Below are positions 8,591 through 16,557 of a DNA stretch of 64,000 nucleotides, piece after piece; positions within the stretch are counted from its first letter, which is position 1; every line of letters begins with the position of its first letter. The position numbers and the translations under genes were made by a program. The stretch comes from Weissella uvarum (GTDB lineage: Bacteria > Bacillota > Bacilli > Lactobacillales > Lactobacillaceae), in the NCBI RefSeq assembly GCF_016908785.1, contig NZ_JAFBEO010000002.1, positions 62,001 through 126,000 on the forward strand, read 5' to 3'. The notes beneath the pieces are model-generated. The model was given only the letters and a program-made list of their open reading frames with translations. It was not told the DNA's origin and did not search any database.

Positions 8591-8819
8591 TCTGCAATGA
8601 TACCACAATTTAACTGATCATTTTGTCGATATTTTAAAGCAATATCCTACCATATTCATTAAACTTTGCTTTGTCAGCCACCCTACATTTAAACAAGCAT
8701 CACTGATAATTGTGATAAAATTTCTCATGAAGGAATAAATATCGATCAGTGTTTTCGCCAGTTTAGAATAGTTGTACTAAAATAAAATGCTTATTTTATT
8801 TATGTTAAAGGAGTTTGTT

Positions 8820-9008
8820 ATGTAGAAAACCAAATTACGTACGGTAATCCGCTTTGCTATCGCCAATACAGTTGCGGCATCTATAATTCAATTCGTCATG
8901 AACTTGATTGGCCACCAGCCCCTGTTATCTAATTTTAACTCCGTCATACTATTTATAATTTTTTTCACGGCCTTTGAATATTTTATTGCGTCGTCATCCC
9001 ATAAATAA
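8820..9008 (+). pseudogene. Small two-helix membrane protein gene with an amber stop as codon 2
   Basis: A good ribosome site (aaaggag, 8808-8813) is followed at normal spacing by ATG (8820) and immediately by TAG (8823). The same frame then runs 60 further codons to TAA at 9006-9008. It encodes a basic start (KTKLRTVIRF) and two hydrophobic segments (AIANTVAASIIQFVMNLIG and VILFIIFFTAFEYFIA), then a strong terminator. No ATG, GTG or TTG start occurs in frame before the first helix. It looks like an intact small membrane gene killed by one substitution. Family not recognised. Confidence 0.7.
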
Positions 9009-9020
9009 TATAAAAACAAT

Positions 9021-9046
9021 AAAAAAGCGCCGAAAGGCGCTTTTTT
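9021..9046. terminator. Bidirectional terminator
   Basis: AAAAAAGCGCC, GAAA loop, GGCGCTTTTTT; shared by the small membrane gene and the hydrolase gene that converge here. Confidence 0.93.
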
Positions 9047-9059
9047 ATTAAAATAATTA

Positions 9060-9956
9060 TTATTCACTTTCAATTGGTTTAACATTTGAAGCACTATCTG
9101 ATGCCGGATCATCAGGCATTGGTCCACCTGAATGGTCCAAAATACGTGCCATAATAATTTGAAGCACCTCATTATTTTGCGGCAAATTAGAATGTTGCGT
9201 ATCATTTCCCGTTAGCGTCACCTCAGTATAACTTTTGGTTTGATTTTGGAAAATATATTTACCAGCACGCACTGAAGCATCCGGCACAATGCCATCGGAT
9301 GTATAGGTTTCATTTCCTGCTAACGTATAAACATCTAAGTCCTTTGACAAATATTTACGCTTTTTGATGAAATCAGAAAGCATTTGTGTTCGGTGTTTGA
9401 TATTACTCTCTTCGAAATTGTACGGCGTACCAATCGTCAATAACCGTTTCATTTTAACTTCCGGATAATTAGAGGCATCGTTTTCTAAGAAGGCAGTATA
9501 AACCAAGCCACCATTCGAATGACCAATTCCTTTATAATTATTAAACCGATATTTATCTTGTAACATCGAAAAGGCATCATTAAACATATTGGCCTGCTTT
9601 TTGATATTACCATATCCATCATGATTATTTTCAAACCCAACGACAATGAAAGGTTCATTATCATTTTTCAGCTTTTTTCCACGTAATGAGATATGCCCGT
9701 CATTCCAAACTTTAACTTTAATCAGACTGTGTTTCGTTTCAGATCTTTCATTAATTTTGGCAACCATACCGTCAAAACGATTCTCAGTTGCCGAACTACC
9801 TGGAATACAGATAACTGGTGACAATTTGGAATTATAAAAGCGATCCATGTTCTTAACATTCGCTTGAGTCCACCAATAAGCCGGAATCAAACTTAATATC
9901 AATAACACGCACAAGAAAATTCCAATCCATTTTAATTTTCGTTTCATTCCTATCAT
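9060..9956 (-). CDS. Membrane-anchored alpha/beta hydrolase (DUF915-like)
   Basis: 298 residues. An N-terminal signal-anchor (about 9-29) puts the domain outside the cell. The catalytic set is visible: nucleophile in GHSNGG, Asp in TSDGIVPDAS and His in NDTQHSNLPQN. This matches lactobacillar DUF915 cell-surface hydrolases, putative esterases/lipases. The C-terminus is an acidic tail. It begins right after the PTS gene stop (TAATTATG), with no good ribosome site of its own, so it is probably translated by coupling. Substrate unknown. Confidence 0.84.
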   Translation of the reverse strand: MIGMKRKLKWIGIFLCVLLILSLIPAYWWTQANVKNMDRFYNSKLSPVICIPGSSATENRFDGMVAKINERSETKHSLIKVKVWNDGHISLRGKKLKNDNEPFIVVGFENNHDGYGNIKKQANMFNDAFSMLQDKYRFNNYKGIGHSNGGLVYTAFLENDASNYPEVKMKRLLTIGTPYNFEESNIKHRTQMLSDFIKKRKYLSKDLDVYTLAGNETYTSDGIVPDASVRAGKYIFQNQTKSYTEVTLTGNDTQHSNLPQNNEVLQIIMARILDHSGGPMPDDPASDSASNVKPIESE

Positions 9957-9958
9957 AA

Positions 9959-11215
9959 TTATGACTCACTTGTCCTGGTAGCTTTCATTTTATTATCTAA
10001 TTTAACAAATGGCATGTAGATTAAGACATCCAATACAAACAATCCAAACCCGAACACAAATGTGGCAATGTTGCCCCCTGAACCAATAAAACCAATCAAC
10101 GGTCCAGGTGTTCCAATTGGTACCGGGTAAATGGCCGGGGGAATCACCTTCAAAGCCACTAAGCCTGCAGCAATGATAACGTTAACGGCTGGTGCCAAGA
10201 CAAATGGAATCAAATAAAGTGGATTCAACAACACGGGTAGGCCAATTAATAGCGCTTCACTACTACCAAAAAAAGCCGGTCCACTCGCAAGCGCTGAAAT
10301 TTGTAGCGTCCGCTTATCCCGTGTAAACAACCATAAAGCCACAATTAAAGCCAGTCCACCACCAACACCGGCATATATTCCAAAACTATCGTACAAAGTT
10401 TCTTCTGTAAATGGATATGGCACATGCCAAGGTGAATGATGCTCTAAGGCATACATCAAGTTTGAATTTGCCGCGCCACTAGTGAAGCTACTATCAAAAT
10501 CAAAGAAACCAGTTAATCCAAACCAACGCAACATGCTCGTTCCAATACTACCTAGCAAAGTCATCAAGAATGACCCTTGGCTAGCTAATCCCGAGACACT
10601 AAAGCTTGAAGTAGAGATATTGAATTGCTTAGCCACAACGGATAACGAAACGTTAATCAAAAAAGCCGCCCCCAAAACAAGGATCACACCACTCGTTGCG
10701 CTGGTAACTTTCTCTTGATGCATATGTCGCTTCTGCCGTTTAGCTAACCAATTCCAGAACCAGCCAATCAGATAACCAAATAGAAGCCCCAATAGTAAAC
10801 CATGTATACCAAATGGCGTCATCCCACTAAAACTTGGTAATGCTAGTCGCGGATTGCGATGTGGGTTCAACAACACAATAAAAGCGAGTGCCGCTGTGAT
10901 ACCAGCCTCATAGTGATAGGGCTTCTTAGCAGTTAACATTGCCATATAATAGGCACTTAAAATTGCCAAAATACCTAAGGTTAATTGCGTCAGTGTCTGG
11001 GCATATGCATTAACGGCATGGTAATACGGGAACCAAGCCGGCACATTAAAAACATTATTAATGAACCCTTCGTCATCCAAAACTGTCTTACGGAAAGCTG
11101 CAATCACGCTACCAAACAGCGCGAACGGAAATAATTTTTGTAACGTACTTTGTACTAAACGGACTAACGGTACTTGCTGTAACCGCATAAAAAGGGAAGA
11201 TATATTTGCCTGCAT
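9959..11215 (-). CDS. Orphan PTS sugar transporter EIIC (cellobiose/lactose-type family)
   Basis: 418 residues with about ten membrane helices and EIIC family landmarks (PVLLNPLYLIPFVLAP, GTPGPLIGFIGSGG, SGPAFFGSSEALLIG). EIIC carries the sugar across the membrane while EIIA and EIIB supply phosphate. No EIIA or EIIB gene is adjacent, so it must borrow them or act otherwise. The ATG follows AGGATGG. It forms a two-gene unit with the DUF915-like hydrolase. The sugar cannot be named from sequence. Confidence 0.86.
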   Translation of the reverse strand: MQANISSLFMRLQQVPLVRLVQSTLQKLFPFALFGSVIAAFRKTVLDDEGFINNVFNVPAWFPYYHAVNAYAQTLTQLTLGILAILSAYYMAMLTAKKPYHYEAGITAALAFIVLLNPHRNPRLALPSFSGMTPFGIHGLLLGLLFGYLIGWFWNWLAKRQKRHMHQEKVTSATSGVILVLGAAFLINVSLSVVAKQFNISTSSFSVSGLASQGSFLMTLLGSIGTSMLRWFGLTGFFDFDSSFTSGAANSNLMYALEHHSPWHVPYPFTEETLYDSFGIYAGVGGGLALIVALWLFTRDKRTLQISALASGPAFFGSSEALLIGLPVLLNPLYLIPFVLAPAVNVIIAAGLVALKVIPPAIYPVPIGTPGPLIGFIGSGGNIATFVFGFGLFVLDVLIYMPFVKLDNKMKATRTSES

Positions 11216-11246
11216 GTACCCATTCCATCCTAAGTAAAATTATATT

Positions 11247-11260
11247 ATGAATTTATTCAT
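11247..11260. promoter_or_regulatory. Palindrome in the PTS-gene promoter region
   Basis: ATGAATTTATTCAT is a perfect palindrome about 32 bases before the EIIC start codon, near a possible TTGTGA/TATGAA promoter. Candidate operator only. Confidence 0.35.
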
Positions 11261-11320
11261 ACATAGTGTAAGTGTATCACAATTCACCTCATTTGCCGTA
11301 TTTCGTCACCATCACCCTAT

Positions 11321-11356
11321 AAAAAAAGACCACCAGCAAAATTGCTCGTGATCTTT
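11321..11356 (-). terminator. Terminator after the flavoprotein gene
   Basis: On the minus strand an imperfect stem (AAAGATCACGAGCAA / TTGCTGGTGGTCTTT) is followed by a run of T. Confidence 0.8.
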
Positions 11357-11374
11357 GTCGATTTTTGCATTAAA

Positions 11375-12706
11375 TTACAATTGACCGTAAACGTCAAAAC
11401 CAATACTTGGGAAAATATAAACTAAGCGCTCTAATTGTTCTGGTGTGTAACCAAATTCAATGGCTGGCAACAAAGCATTGATACTATCTTCAGCTCGTTC
11501 AGAAATTTCAGTTGCACCAACCAATTGATGTTGTTGATTAAAAATCAAAGTCAACTTAGCATCTTGTTCATAATCAACCGCACGGTACCAGTTACCATTT
11601 TGATCATTTTCTTGCACTGTGTATTGTTCAGGGGCCGCTTTGGCTTCAGCCACCGTTACACCTGCTTGAGCAATCCGTGGTGTGGTGAAGACATTCGTTG
11701 CGATTGCAGGATAGTCAATTGCAGCGTCTGATTCACCAGCAAAACGGTGCATCAAATACGTTGATTCAAACTGAGCGGTTGGTGTCAACTTTGGTTGTGT
11801 CTTATCAATTACATCACCAGAAGCATAAACACTAGGCACAGCCGTTTGAAGATACTCATTGACCTTAATTCCCTTGTCACTATATGCAATGCCTAATTCA
11901 TCAAGGCCAAGGTTTTCGACATTAGCTTGACGACCAGTAGCATCAAGCACCCAATCAGTTGTGATTGTACCATCAGTCAAAGCCACATCAATTTGTGAAC
12001 CGTTCTCAGTTAAGCTAGCAACGGTTTGGTTGCGCATAATCTTAACACCACGGTCTTCAAGATCTGACAAAACTTGTTCAACATATGGTTGATGGAAACC
12101 GCGCAAAGCTTTGTCACCGTGCAAAACCAAAGTTACATTGGCATCAGCTGCATTGGCCATCGTTGCAAATTCAACCCCAATATAGCCACCACCAATGACC
12201 ACCAAATTCTTTGGCATTTCAGTTAACGCCATAAACTCCTTTGAATCATGCGTCAATTCTGAACCAGTCACATCAAGCTTACGAGGACGCAAACCAGTTG
12301 AAATCACGATATTTTCAGCAGTAAGCGTCTCGTCACCTACTTGTACTGTATGTGCATCAGTCAAGCGACCACTTCCAAAATACATCTTAATCCCAACAGA
12401 TTCCATGTTGCCCTTAAGCATGTTTGGAATGCCATCAATTGCTGCTTGTTTGTGATCATGGTTTTTGGCCCAATCAATGCGACCATCCCCGCTCACAATC
12501 CCATCTGAGGCGCGCAAAGTGTGTTGCAAAGCAACAGCTTGGTCGAGCAAGATTTTTGCATTACATCCCCAATTAGGGCATGTACCACCAACTGTATCAG
12601 CTTCAATAACAGCAACGTGCTTACCCTTTGCGGCTAAAGGAATGGCACCATCAAACGTACCATGTCCACTTCCAATGTATACTACATCATAATCATATGC
12701 TGTCAT
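11375..12706 (-). CDS. Class I pyridine-nucleotide disulfide oxidoreductase-like flavoprotein
   Basis: 443 residues, glutathione-reductase/dihydrolipoamide-dehydrogenase fold. FAD motif YIGSGHGTFDGA at the N-terminus, redox-disulfide motif GGTCPNWGCNAK near residues 41-52 and a second dinucleotide motif VVIGGGYIGVEF near 170. The C-terminal interface motif, normally HPTxxE and supplying the acid-base His, reads FPSIGFD here, so the His-Glu pair is absent. This argues against an ordinary glutathione reductase. It sits 17 bases downstream of a TetR gene, probably its regulator. Likely a thiol or oxidative-stress NAD(P)H oxidoreductase; substrate unknown. Confidence 0.85.
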   Translation of the reverse strand: MTAYDYDVVYIGSGHGTFDGAIPLAAKGKHVAVIEADTVGGTCPNWGCNAKILLDQAVALQHTLRASDGIVSGDGRIDWAKNHDHKQAAIDGIPNMLKGNMESVGIKMYFGSGRLTDAHTVQVGDETLTAENIVISTGLRPRKLDVTGSELTHDSKEFMALTEMPKNLVVIGGGYIGVEFATMANAADANVTLVLHGDKALRGFHQPYVEQVLSDLEDRGVKIMRNQTVASLTENGSQIDVALTDGTITTDWVLDATGRQANVENLGLDELGIAYSDKGIKVNEYLQTAVPSVYASGDVIDKTQPKLTPTAQFESTYLMHRFAGESDAAIDYPAIATNVFTTPRIAQAGVTVAEAKAAPEQYTVQENDQNGNWYRAVDYEQDAKLTLIFNQQHQLVGATEISERAEDSINALLPAIEFGYTPEQLERLVYIFPSIGFDVYGQL

Positions 12707-12723
12707 AATAACCTCCTGTGTGA

Positions 12724-13299
12724 TTACACTTTAAAAATCGCCCGAGTTGCCATACCAATCAATTGATCAAGCTCAGCTGCTGTCACCGGAACTTGGTGTT
12801 GTGCTCGCACCTGATACAACCATTGTAATGGTTGTAAGGCCTGGGCCACAATTAAATCAACATTATGCGTGACCAATTGATCAGCCTGATAAGCTCGTTT
12901 GATTACAGTTAACATCGCTGGCCCCAGTAAAGTCGTATTTGTCTGTAAATCTTCAGGCAAATACTCTGGGTTAGCTGCTAAAGCAGCCATAAAATTTAAT
13001 GCTTTTGGGTTTTGATCAAAATTATGAGCATATGCCTGCATCACTTGGGCAAATTGCTGCGTGATTGGTAAGCTGGCATCTGGCGCTTCAATTTGTTCAA
13101 TCAGTGTATTTTGCATTGATTGATACAAATGGCCTAATAAATCTGATTTATTTTCAAAGTAAATATAGGCCGTTGCGACAGAAACGCCAGCTCTTTTGGC
13201 TAATTTATTAATACTGAGCTGACTAAGTCCATTTTCTTGAACTAAATCTAGCGCAGCTTGTTCCAATGCTATTAATTTATTCTCATCCCGTTTTCGCAT
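12724..13299 (-). CDS. TetR/AcrR-family regulator
   Basis: 191 residues. The N-terminal HTH (about 8-55) shows LSINKLAKRAGVSVATAYIYFENKSDLLGHLY, the family signature; the C-terminal part is a helical ligand domain. No good ribosome site lies close to the ATG at 13299; a GAGGAGG is some 50 bases upstream, separated by a CAGTAG/CTACTG hairpin. It is cotranscribed with the downstream flavoprotein gene and likely controls itself and that gene. Confidence 0.85.
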   Translation of the reverse strand: MRKRDENKLIALEQAALDLVQENGLSQLSINKLAKRAGVSVATAYIYFENKSDLLGHLYQSMQNTLIEQIEAPDASLPITQQFAQVMQAYAHNFDQNPKALNFMAALAANPEYLPEDLQTNTTLLGPAMLTVIKRAYQADQLVTHNVDLIVAQALQPLQWLYQVRAQHQVPVTAAELDQLIGMATRAIFKV

Positions 13300-13406
13300 G
13301 CTAAGTTTAACCAGCCCCCAGTAGCACTAAAACTACTGCGTTAGGGTCCTCCTCACTTCTTTTAATTAAAACCCTTGCTAGTATTCTAACATAATTTGTC
13401 TTTCCT

Positions 13407-13426
13407 AGCTTGCACGTGCTAGGGGG
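13407..13426. promoter_or_regulatory. Inverted repeat upstream of the TetR promoter
   Basis: CCTAGC and GCTAGG flank an 8-base centre containing GCACGTG, just upstream of a possible promoter for the TetR gene. Candidate TetR operator by position and symmetry. Confidence 0.35.
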
Positions 13427-13444
13427 ATCTGCTAATTCCAAAAT

Positions 13445-13474
13445 AAAAAAGCGACCTAATTAGGTCACTTTTTT
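13445..13474. terminator. Terminator after the SMR pair
   Basis: AAAAAAGCGACCTAATTAGGTCACTTTTTT; perfect GACCTAATTAGGTC core with T runs in both directions. On the minus strand it ends the SMR transcript before the tetR region. Confidence 0.88.
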
Positions 13475-13501
13475 ATTACTACTTTATTGTCATCATATTG
13501 G

Positions 13502-13822
13502 CTATGCCCCAGTTGTGAATTTCAAACCAACGGCGCCAATCACAATCATACTAATAAATAAAATGCGTTTCCAATCATGTGATTCATGATAGAACAACAT
13601 GCCAACAATCGTTCCACCGGCTGCACCGATGCCAGTCCAAATCGCATAACCTGTTCCCATCGGAATAGAACGTAAGGCAAATCCAAGCAAACTCACACTT
13701 AACATCATAAAGACGGCCATAAATATAATTAAATAAGGTCGTTTCTTTCGATTATACTCATTTAAGGTTACCACACCACTAACTTCCATTAAGCCTGCTA
13801 AAAATAATACGAACCATGCCAT
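13502..13822 (-). CDS. Small multidrug resistance (SMR) protein, second subunit of a pair
   Basis: 106 residues, four membrane helices. The active-site Glu of the family lies in the first helix (FLAGLMEVSGVV), and the GTGYAIWTGIGAAGG segment is typical of EmrE/SugE proteins. Its ATG overlaps the stop of the preceding SMR gene by one base, after GAGGAGGAT. Paired SMR genes usually form a heterodimeric proton-coupled exporter of cationic compounds. Confidence 0.88.
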   Translation of the reverse strand: MAWFVLFLAGLMEVSGVVTLNEYNRKKRPYLIIFMAVFMMLSVSLLGFALRSIPMGTGYAIWTGIGAAGGTIVGMLFYHESHDWKRILFISMIVIGAVGLKFTTGA

Positions 13823-14157
13823 TAGTCTTGATCCTCCTCAACTAGCTTCAAACCGATCACGCCGACCAGTAAGATGAGCAAAAAGATTAACTGAGTTACC
13901 GTCAATCCGTCACCAAAAACTAACCATCCAATTAATACTGTCGCGGCTGACCCTAAGCCAACAAACACAGCATACGTCGTACCAACTGGTAAATGCCGAC
14001 TAGCCAATAGGTACAACCCAAATGACGTTACCAACGATGCAATCGTTAAAATCCATTCGATTGGTGTATGGGCATATTTTATTCCCACAACCCAACCACT
14101 TTCAAAAACAATCGCAATTAAAATGGTCCACCAGGGATTCTTTAAAATAAAACGCAT
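13822..14157 (-). CDS. Small multidrug resistance (SMR) protein, first subunit of a pair
   Basis: 111 residues from the ATG at 14157, chosen because AGGAGGG stands 8 bases upstream; a longer frame exists but has no support. Four helices, active-site Glu in IVFESGWVVG, and the GTTYAVFVGLGSA segment. It lies 94 bases after the S14 gene and its terminator. No guanidine riboswitch is visible before it. Likely heterodimer with the next gene product. Confidence 0.88.
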   Translation of the reverse strand: MRFILKNPWWTILIAIVFESGWVVGIKYAHTPIEWILTIASLVTSFGLYLLASRHLPVGTTYAVFVGLGSAATVLIGWLVFGDGLTVTQLIFLLILLVGVIGLKLVEEDQD

Positions 14158-14193
14158 GTACACGACCCTCCTCTGTTTAATGTGATTATGTAT

Positions 14194-14230
14194 AAAAAAG
14201 AGCACCCACCAGAAGTGGATGCTCTCTTTT
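14194..14230 (-). terminator. Terminator after rpsN
   Basis: Minus-strand stem AGAGAGCATCCAC / GTGGGTGCTCTTTTTT; it separates the ribosomal protein pair from the SMR genes. Confidence 0.85.
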
Positions 14231-14251
14231 GAACCTATCGTAATCTGCCGA

Positions 14252-14521
14252 TTACCATGAGGCCTTTTTAACACCAGGAATTTGACCCTTGTGTGCCAAT
14301 TGACGGAAGTTCAAACGTGACATTCCAAATTCACGCATGTAAGCGTGTGGACGTCCGTCGATACGATCACGATTGTGGGCACGAACAGGTGAAGCGTTAC
14401 GAGGCAACTTTGACAAACCTTCGTAATCACCAGCAGCCTTCAAAGCAGCACGCTTTTCAGCGTACTTCTCAACTGTGGCTTCAATCTTCTTTTCCTTAGC
14501 AATCTTTGACTTCTTAGCCAT
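14252..14521 (-). CDS. rpsN: 30S ribosomal protein S14, zinc-independent form
   Basis: 89 residues, the longer C-minus S14 form: there is no Cys-x2-Cys zinc ribbon. Characteristic end: [28 protein letters not shown] (in part). In Firmicutes this paralogue often replaces the zinc-binding S14 when zinc is short. It follows the L33 gene by 2 bases, forming a two-gene unit. Confidence 0.94.
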   Translation of the reverse strand: MAKKSKIAKEKKIEATVEKYAEKRAALKAAGDYEGLSKLPRNASPVRAHNRDRIDGRPHAYMREFGMSRLNFRQLAHKGQIPGVKKASW

Positions 14522-14523
14522 AA

Positions 14524-14673
14524 TTACTTAACCTCCTTGAACACAGTAACACGACGCAACTTTGGAGAATACTTCTTAAGCTCCAAGCGATCAGGTGTGT
14601 TACGGCGATTCTTAGAAGTTAGATACATACGTTCGCCAGACTCTGCTGACTCTAATAAAATGTTAATGCGCAT
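14524..14673 (-). CDS. rpmG: 50S ribosomal protein L33, cysteine-free form
   Basis: 49 residues from the ATG at 14673 (MRINILLES), which stands 8 bases after AAGGAG; earlier in-frame ATGs are too close to, or upstream of, that site. No cysteine, so it is the zinc-independent form; landmarks [19 protein letters not shown]. With rpsN it forms the classic zinc-sparing ribosomal pair. No clear Zur box was seen, but a structured leader precedes it. Confidence 0.93.
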   Translation of the reverse strand: MRINILLESAESGERMYLTSKNRRNTPDRLELKKYSPKLRRVTVFKEVK

Positions 14674-14699
14674 TAACATAACTCCTTTAAATGTATTTT

Positions 14700-14755
14700 G
14701 TGAGATGCCTCTCACCTACCGATTGAACGACAGGTCTGGCTGCATGGGCCAAACC
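14700..14755 (-). promoter_or_regulatory. Candidate structured leader of the rpmG-rpsN transcript
   Basis: On the minus strand GGTTTGGC (14755-14748) and GCCAGACC (14740-14733) form an 8-bp stem, with one G-U pair and a 7-base loop. A second perfect 6-bp hairpin (GTGAGA/TCTCAC, 14715-14700) lies about 15 bases before the AAGGAG site. No T run follows either, so translational or stability control is more likely than attenuation. Not recognised as a known riboswitch. Confidence 0.45.
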
Positions 14756-14847
14756 CCAAGCTTGCGCCGTTACAATAGCTAGTAAATTACAAAAGATAAC
14801 TATACAGAATCTTAAGGAAAAATTCAAGGCTTTCGTCAAAATTTCTC

Positions 14848-15774
14848 TTATTTATCAAAATATCCATGACGCCAGAACCAAATCGTAGCAATAATCATCA
14901 AGATAACTGTAATGATAATCGTAATTAACCAGCTATAATGACTCATCGACAATGGCAAATATTTAACGTTTTGTCCGTAAAAACCAGTTACGATGGTTGG
15001 AATCGTCAAAACAACCGAATACACGGTCAAAATTTGCATAACCCAATTCAAATTACGATCATTACGAGCAGAATATGAATCAGAAATATTATTAATCACT
15101 GACGTAATGATATCAGACATTTTATCTGCTTGCTCTAATTCAATCTTTAACCGACTCTTCAATTGTTCTAGATTATGGGTCCACTTAACTTCCTTAAAAT
15201 GCGCCGTCCAATCCTTGATAACCCCTTCATTATCTTCAAGCGAAGCATCAATGTATAGGAGTGCATTTTTAACGGTGGCAATGCTATCTAAATCACCAGA
15301 AAAGCCATGCGTTTTCTTATAGAAGCGCTTTTGGAAATGACGTCGTAGATTATCTAATTTACCAAGAACTTTTTCATAATCTTGATAAATCACTAATAAT
15401 GATTCCAAGAGCGCCTCAGTTGGCGTAGCTTGCTCGTCTAGTTTACCTAACATATCAGTGATATCTTTAACTAGCCCCTCTAATGATTCACGCGCAAACA
15501 TTAGCACCCGATGCTCATTGAATTGGACAATAAACGGTACTGCTTCAGTGTGATAAGCGCCTTCTGATGGCACATCATGATCAGCAACAACCGCATCCAC
15601 GAACATCACCAATTCTTGATTTTCTTCAGAAAAGTGCCAACGGGCCGCTTCATTTTCATCACTAACATCGCGCAAGGCGCTTTCAGAGATGTGAAGCGAC
15701 TTAACTTCGTCTGGCTTCAAATCGTCAACTTGATAATACGATACACTTTTACCCGCAAAAAGTTCTTTTAACAT
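14848..15774 (-). CDS. CorA-family divalent metal transporter
   Basis: 308 residues. A large soluble N-terminal domain with long helices (to about 245) is followed by two C-terminal membrane helices. The loop motif, normally YGMN, reads FYGQN here (GFYGQN near 265). The family imports Mg2+ or other divalent ions, or exports zinc. The M-to-Q change may alter ion choice, but such variants are found in lactobacillar relatives. ATG follows AGGAG. Monocistronic. Confidence 0.87.
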   Translation of the reverse strand: MLKELFAGKSVSYYQVDDLKPDEVKSLHISESALRDVSDENEAARWHFSEENQELVMFVDAVVADHDVPSEGAYHTEAVPFIVQFNEHRVLMFARESLEGLVKDITDMLGKLDEQATPTEALLESLLVIYQDYEKVLGKLDNLRRHFQKRFYKKTHGFSGDLDSIATVKNALLYIDASLEDNEGVIKDWTAHFKEVKWTHNLEQLKSRLKIELEQADKMSDIITSVINNISDSYSARNDRNLNWVMQILTVYSVVLTIPTIVTGFYGQNVKYLPLSMSHYSWLITIIITVILMIIATIWFWRHGYFDK

Positions 15775-15825
15775 GTTTTATGCTCCTATTTAGCTCAATT
15801 AAAATTTTCAAACCCTTTGATAAAA

Positions 15826-16461
15826 TTAAATTGCCTGTCGCATGAAATACCAACTTAAGAAACCAAAGCCTAAAGCAATCGCATCTAAAGCTAATATGTC
15901 AAAAAATCCACGAAATGGCCAATTGATCATTTGCATGCCAAATTCCAAAAAATTAAATAACACAAAAAGCAAAGCCATGACTGTCAAAACATTGCGCAAC
16001 GACCACCAGGTCAATTTTGTCACTTCATTGGCATAACCCAAGATAGTCCCAGCAAGTACAATAATCAAAATGCCAAGCACGCCATCTTTTACTGTCATTC
16101 CGGTTGGCAAAACATAGGCCGCCATTTTAGCATTAGGCCAAAAATTGACCACTAATAACCATGTCACCCAGGCCAGTAACATGGCACCACTCCATCGGGT
16201 CATCATGCGTTCACTTTGAAAACGGTGATACGAATAAACGGCCAGCAAAGCAATTACGATTAAGAGCCCCGCCAAAACTTGTGCAACCAAAAAGCCACCC
16301 CGGTAAGGCGCACCTTGCGCTGTCAAAATGGCTAGTGGATACGCCATGGGTTGATAGGCCGGCCATAATAAGACGCCCAAGATACTTTCAAGTACATAAG
16401 TTAACGCGCCAACTAAGCCTAACCCAAAAAATAATTTATGTTGCCACCATTGCTGTTGCAT
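15826..16461 (-). CDS. Hypothetical six-helix membrane protein (DUF998-like)
   Basis: 211 residues with about six membrane segments. The region LLWPAYQPMAYPLAILTAQG resembles DUF998 proteins (LWPGYNP...), a family without known function; this is a weak match by eye. GAGGTG precedes the ATG. It lies between pyc (separated by a terminator) and corA. Confidence 0.7.
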   Translation of the reverse strand: MQQQWWQHKLFFGLGLVGALTYVLESILGVLLWPAYQPMAYPLAILTAQGAPYRGGFLVAQVLAGLLIVIALLAVYSYHRFQSERMMTRWSGAMLLAWVTWLLVVNFWPNAKMAAYVLPTGMTVKDGVLGILIIVLAGTILGYANEVTKLTWWSLRNVLTVMALLFVLFNFLEFGMQMINWPFRGFFDILALDAIALGFGFLSWYFMRQAI

Positions 16462-16522
16462 ATTTCACCTCGATAAATCTGAATGTTTATAGTTTATCAT
16501 ATTTTAAATCAGTAAAATCAAT

Positions 16523-16553
16523 AAAAAAAGCATGCTACCTTAGCATGCTTTTT
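16523..16553. terminator. Bidirectional terminator
   Basis: AAAAAAAGCATGCTA, 4-base loop, TAGCATGCTTTTT, downstream of pyc on the minus strand. Confidence 0.88.
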
Positions 16554-16557
16554 ACGT

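Noticed and set aside
14158-14251. Guanidine riboswitch before the SMR pair
   Set aside because: Only a terminator and a ribosome site fit in this gap; no ykkC-type motif is visible.
13822-14274. N-terminally extended SMR protein
   Set aside because: The added 39 residues run through the rpsN terminator; AGGAGGG points to the ATG at 14157.
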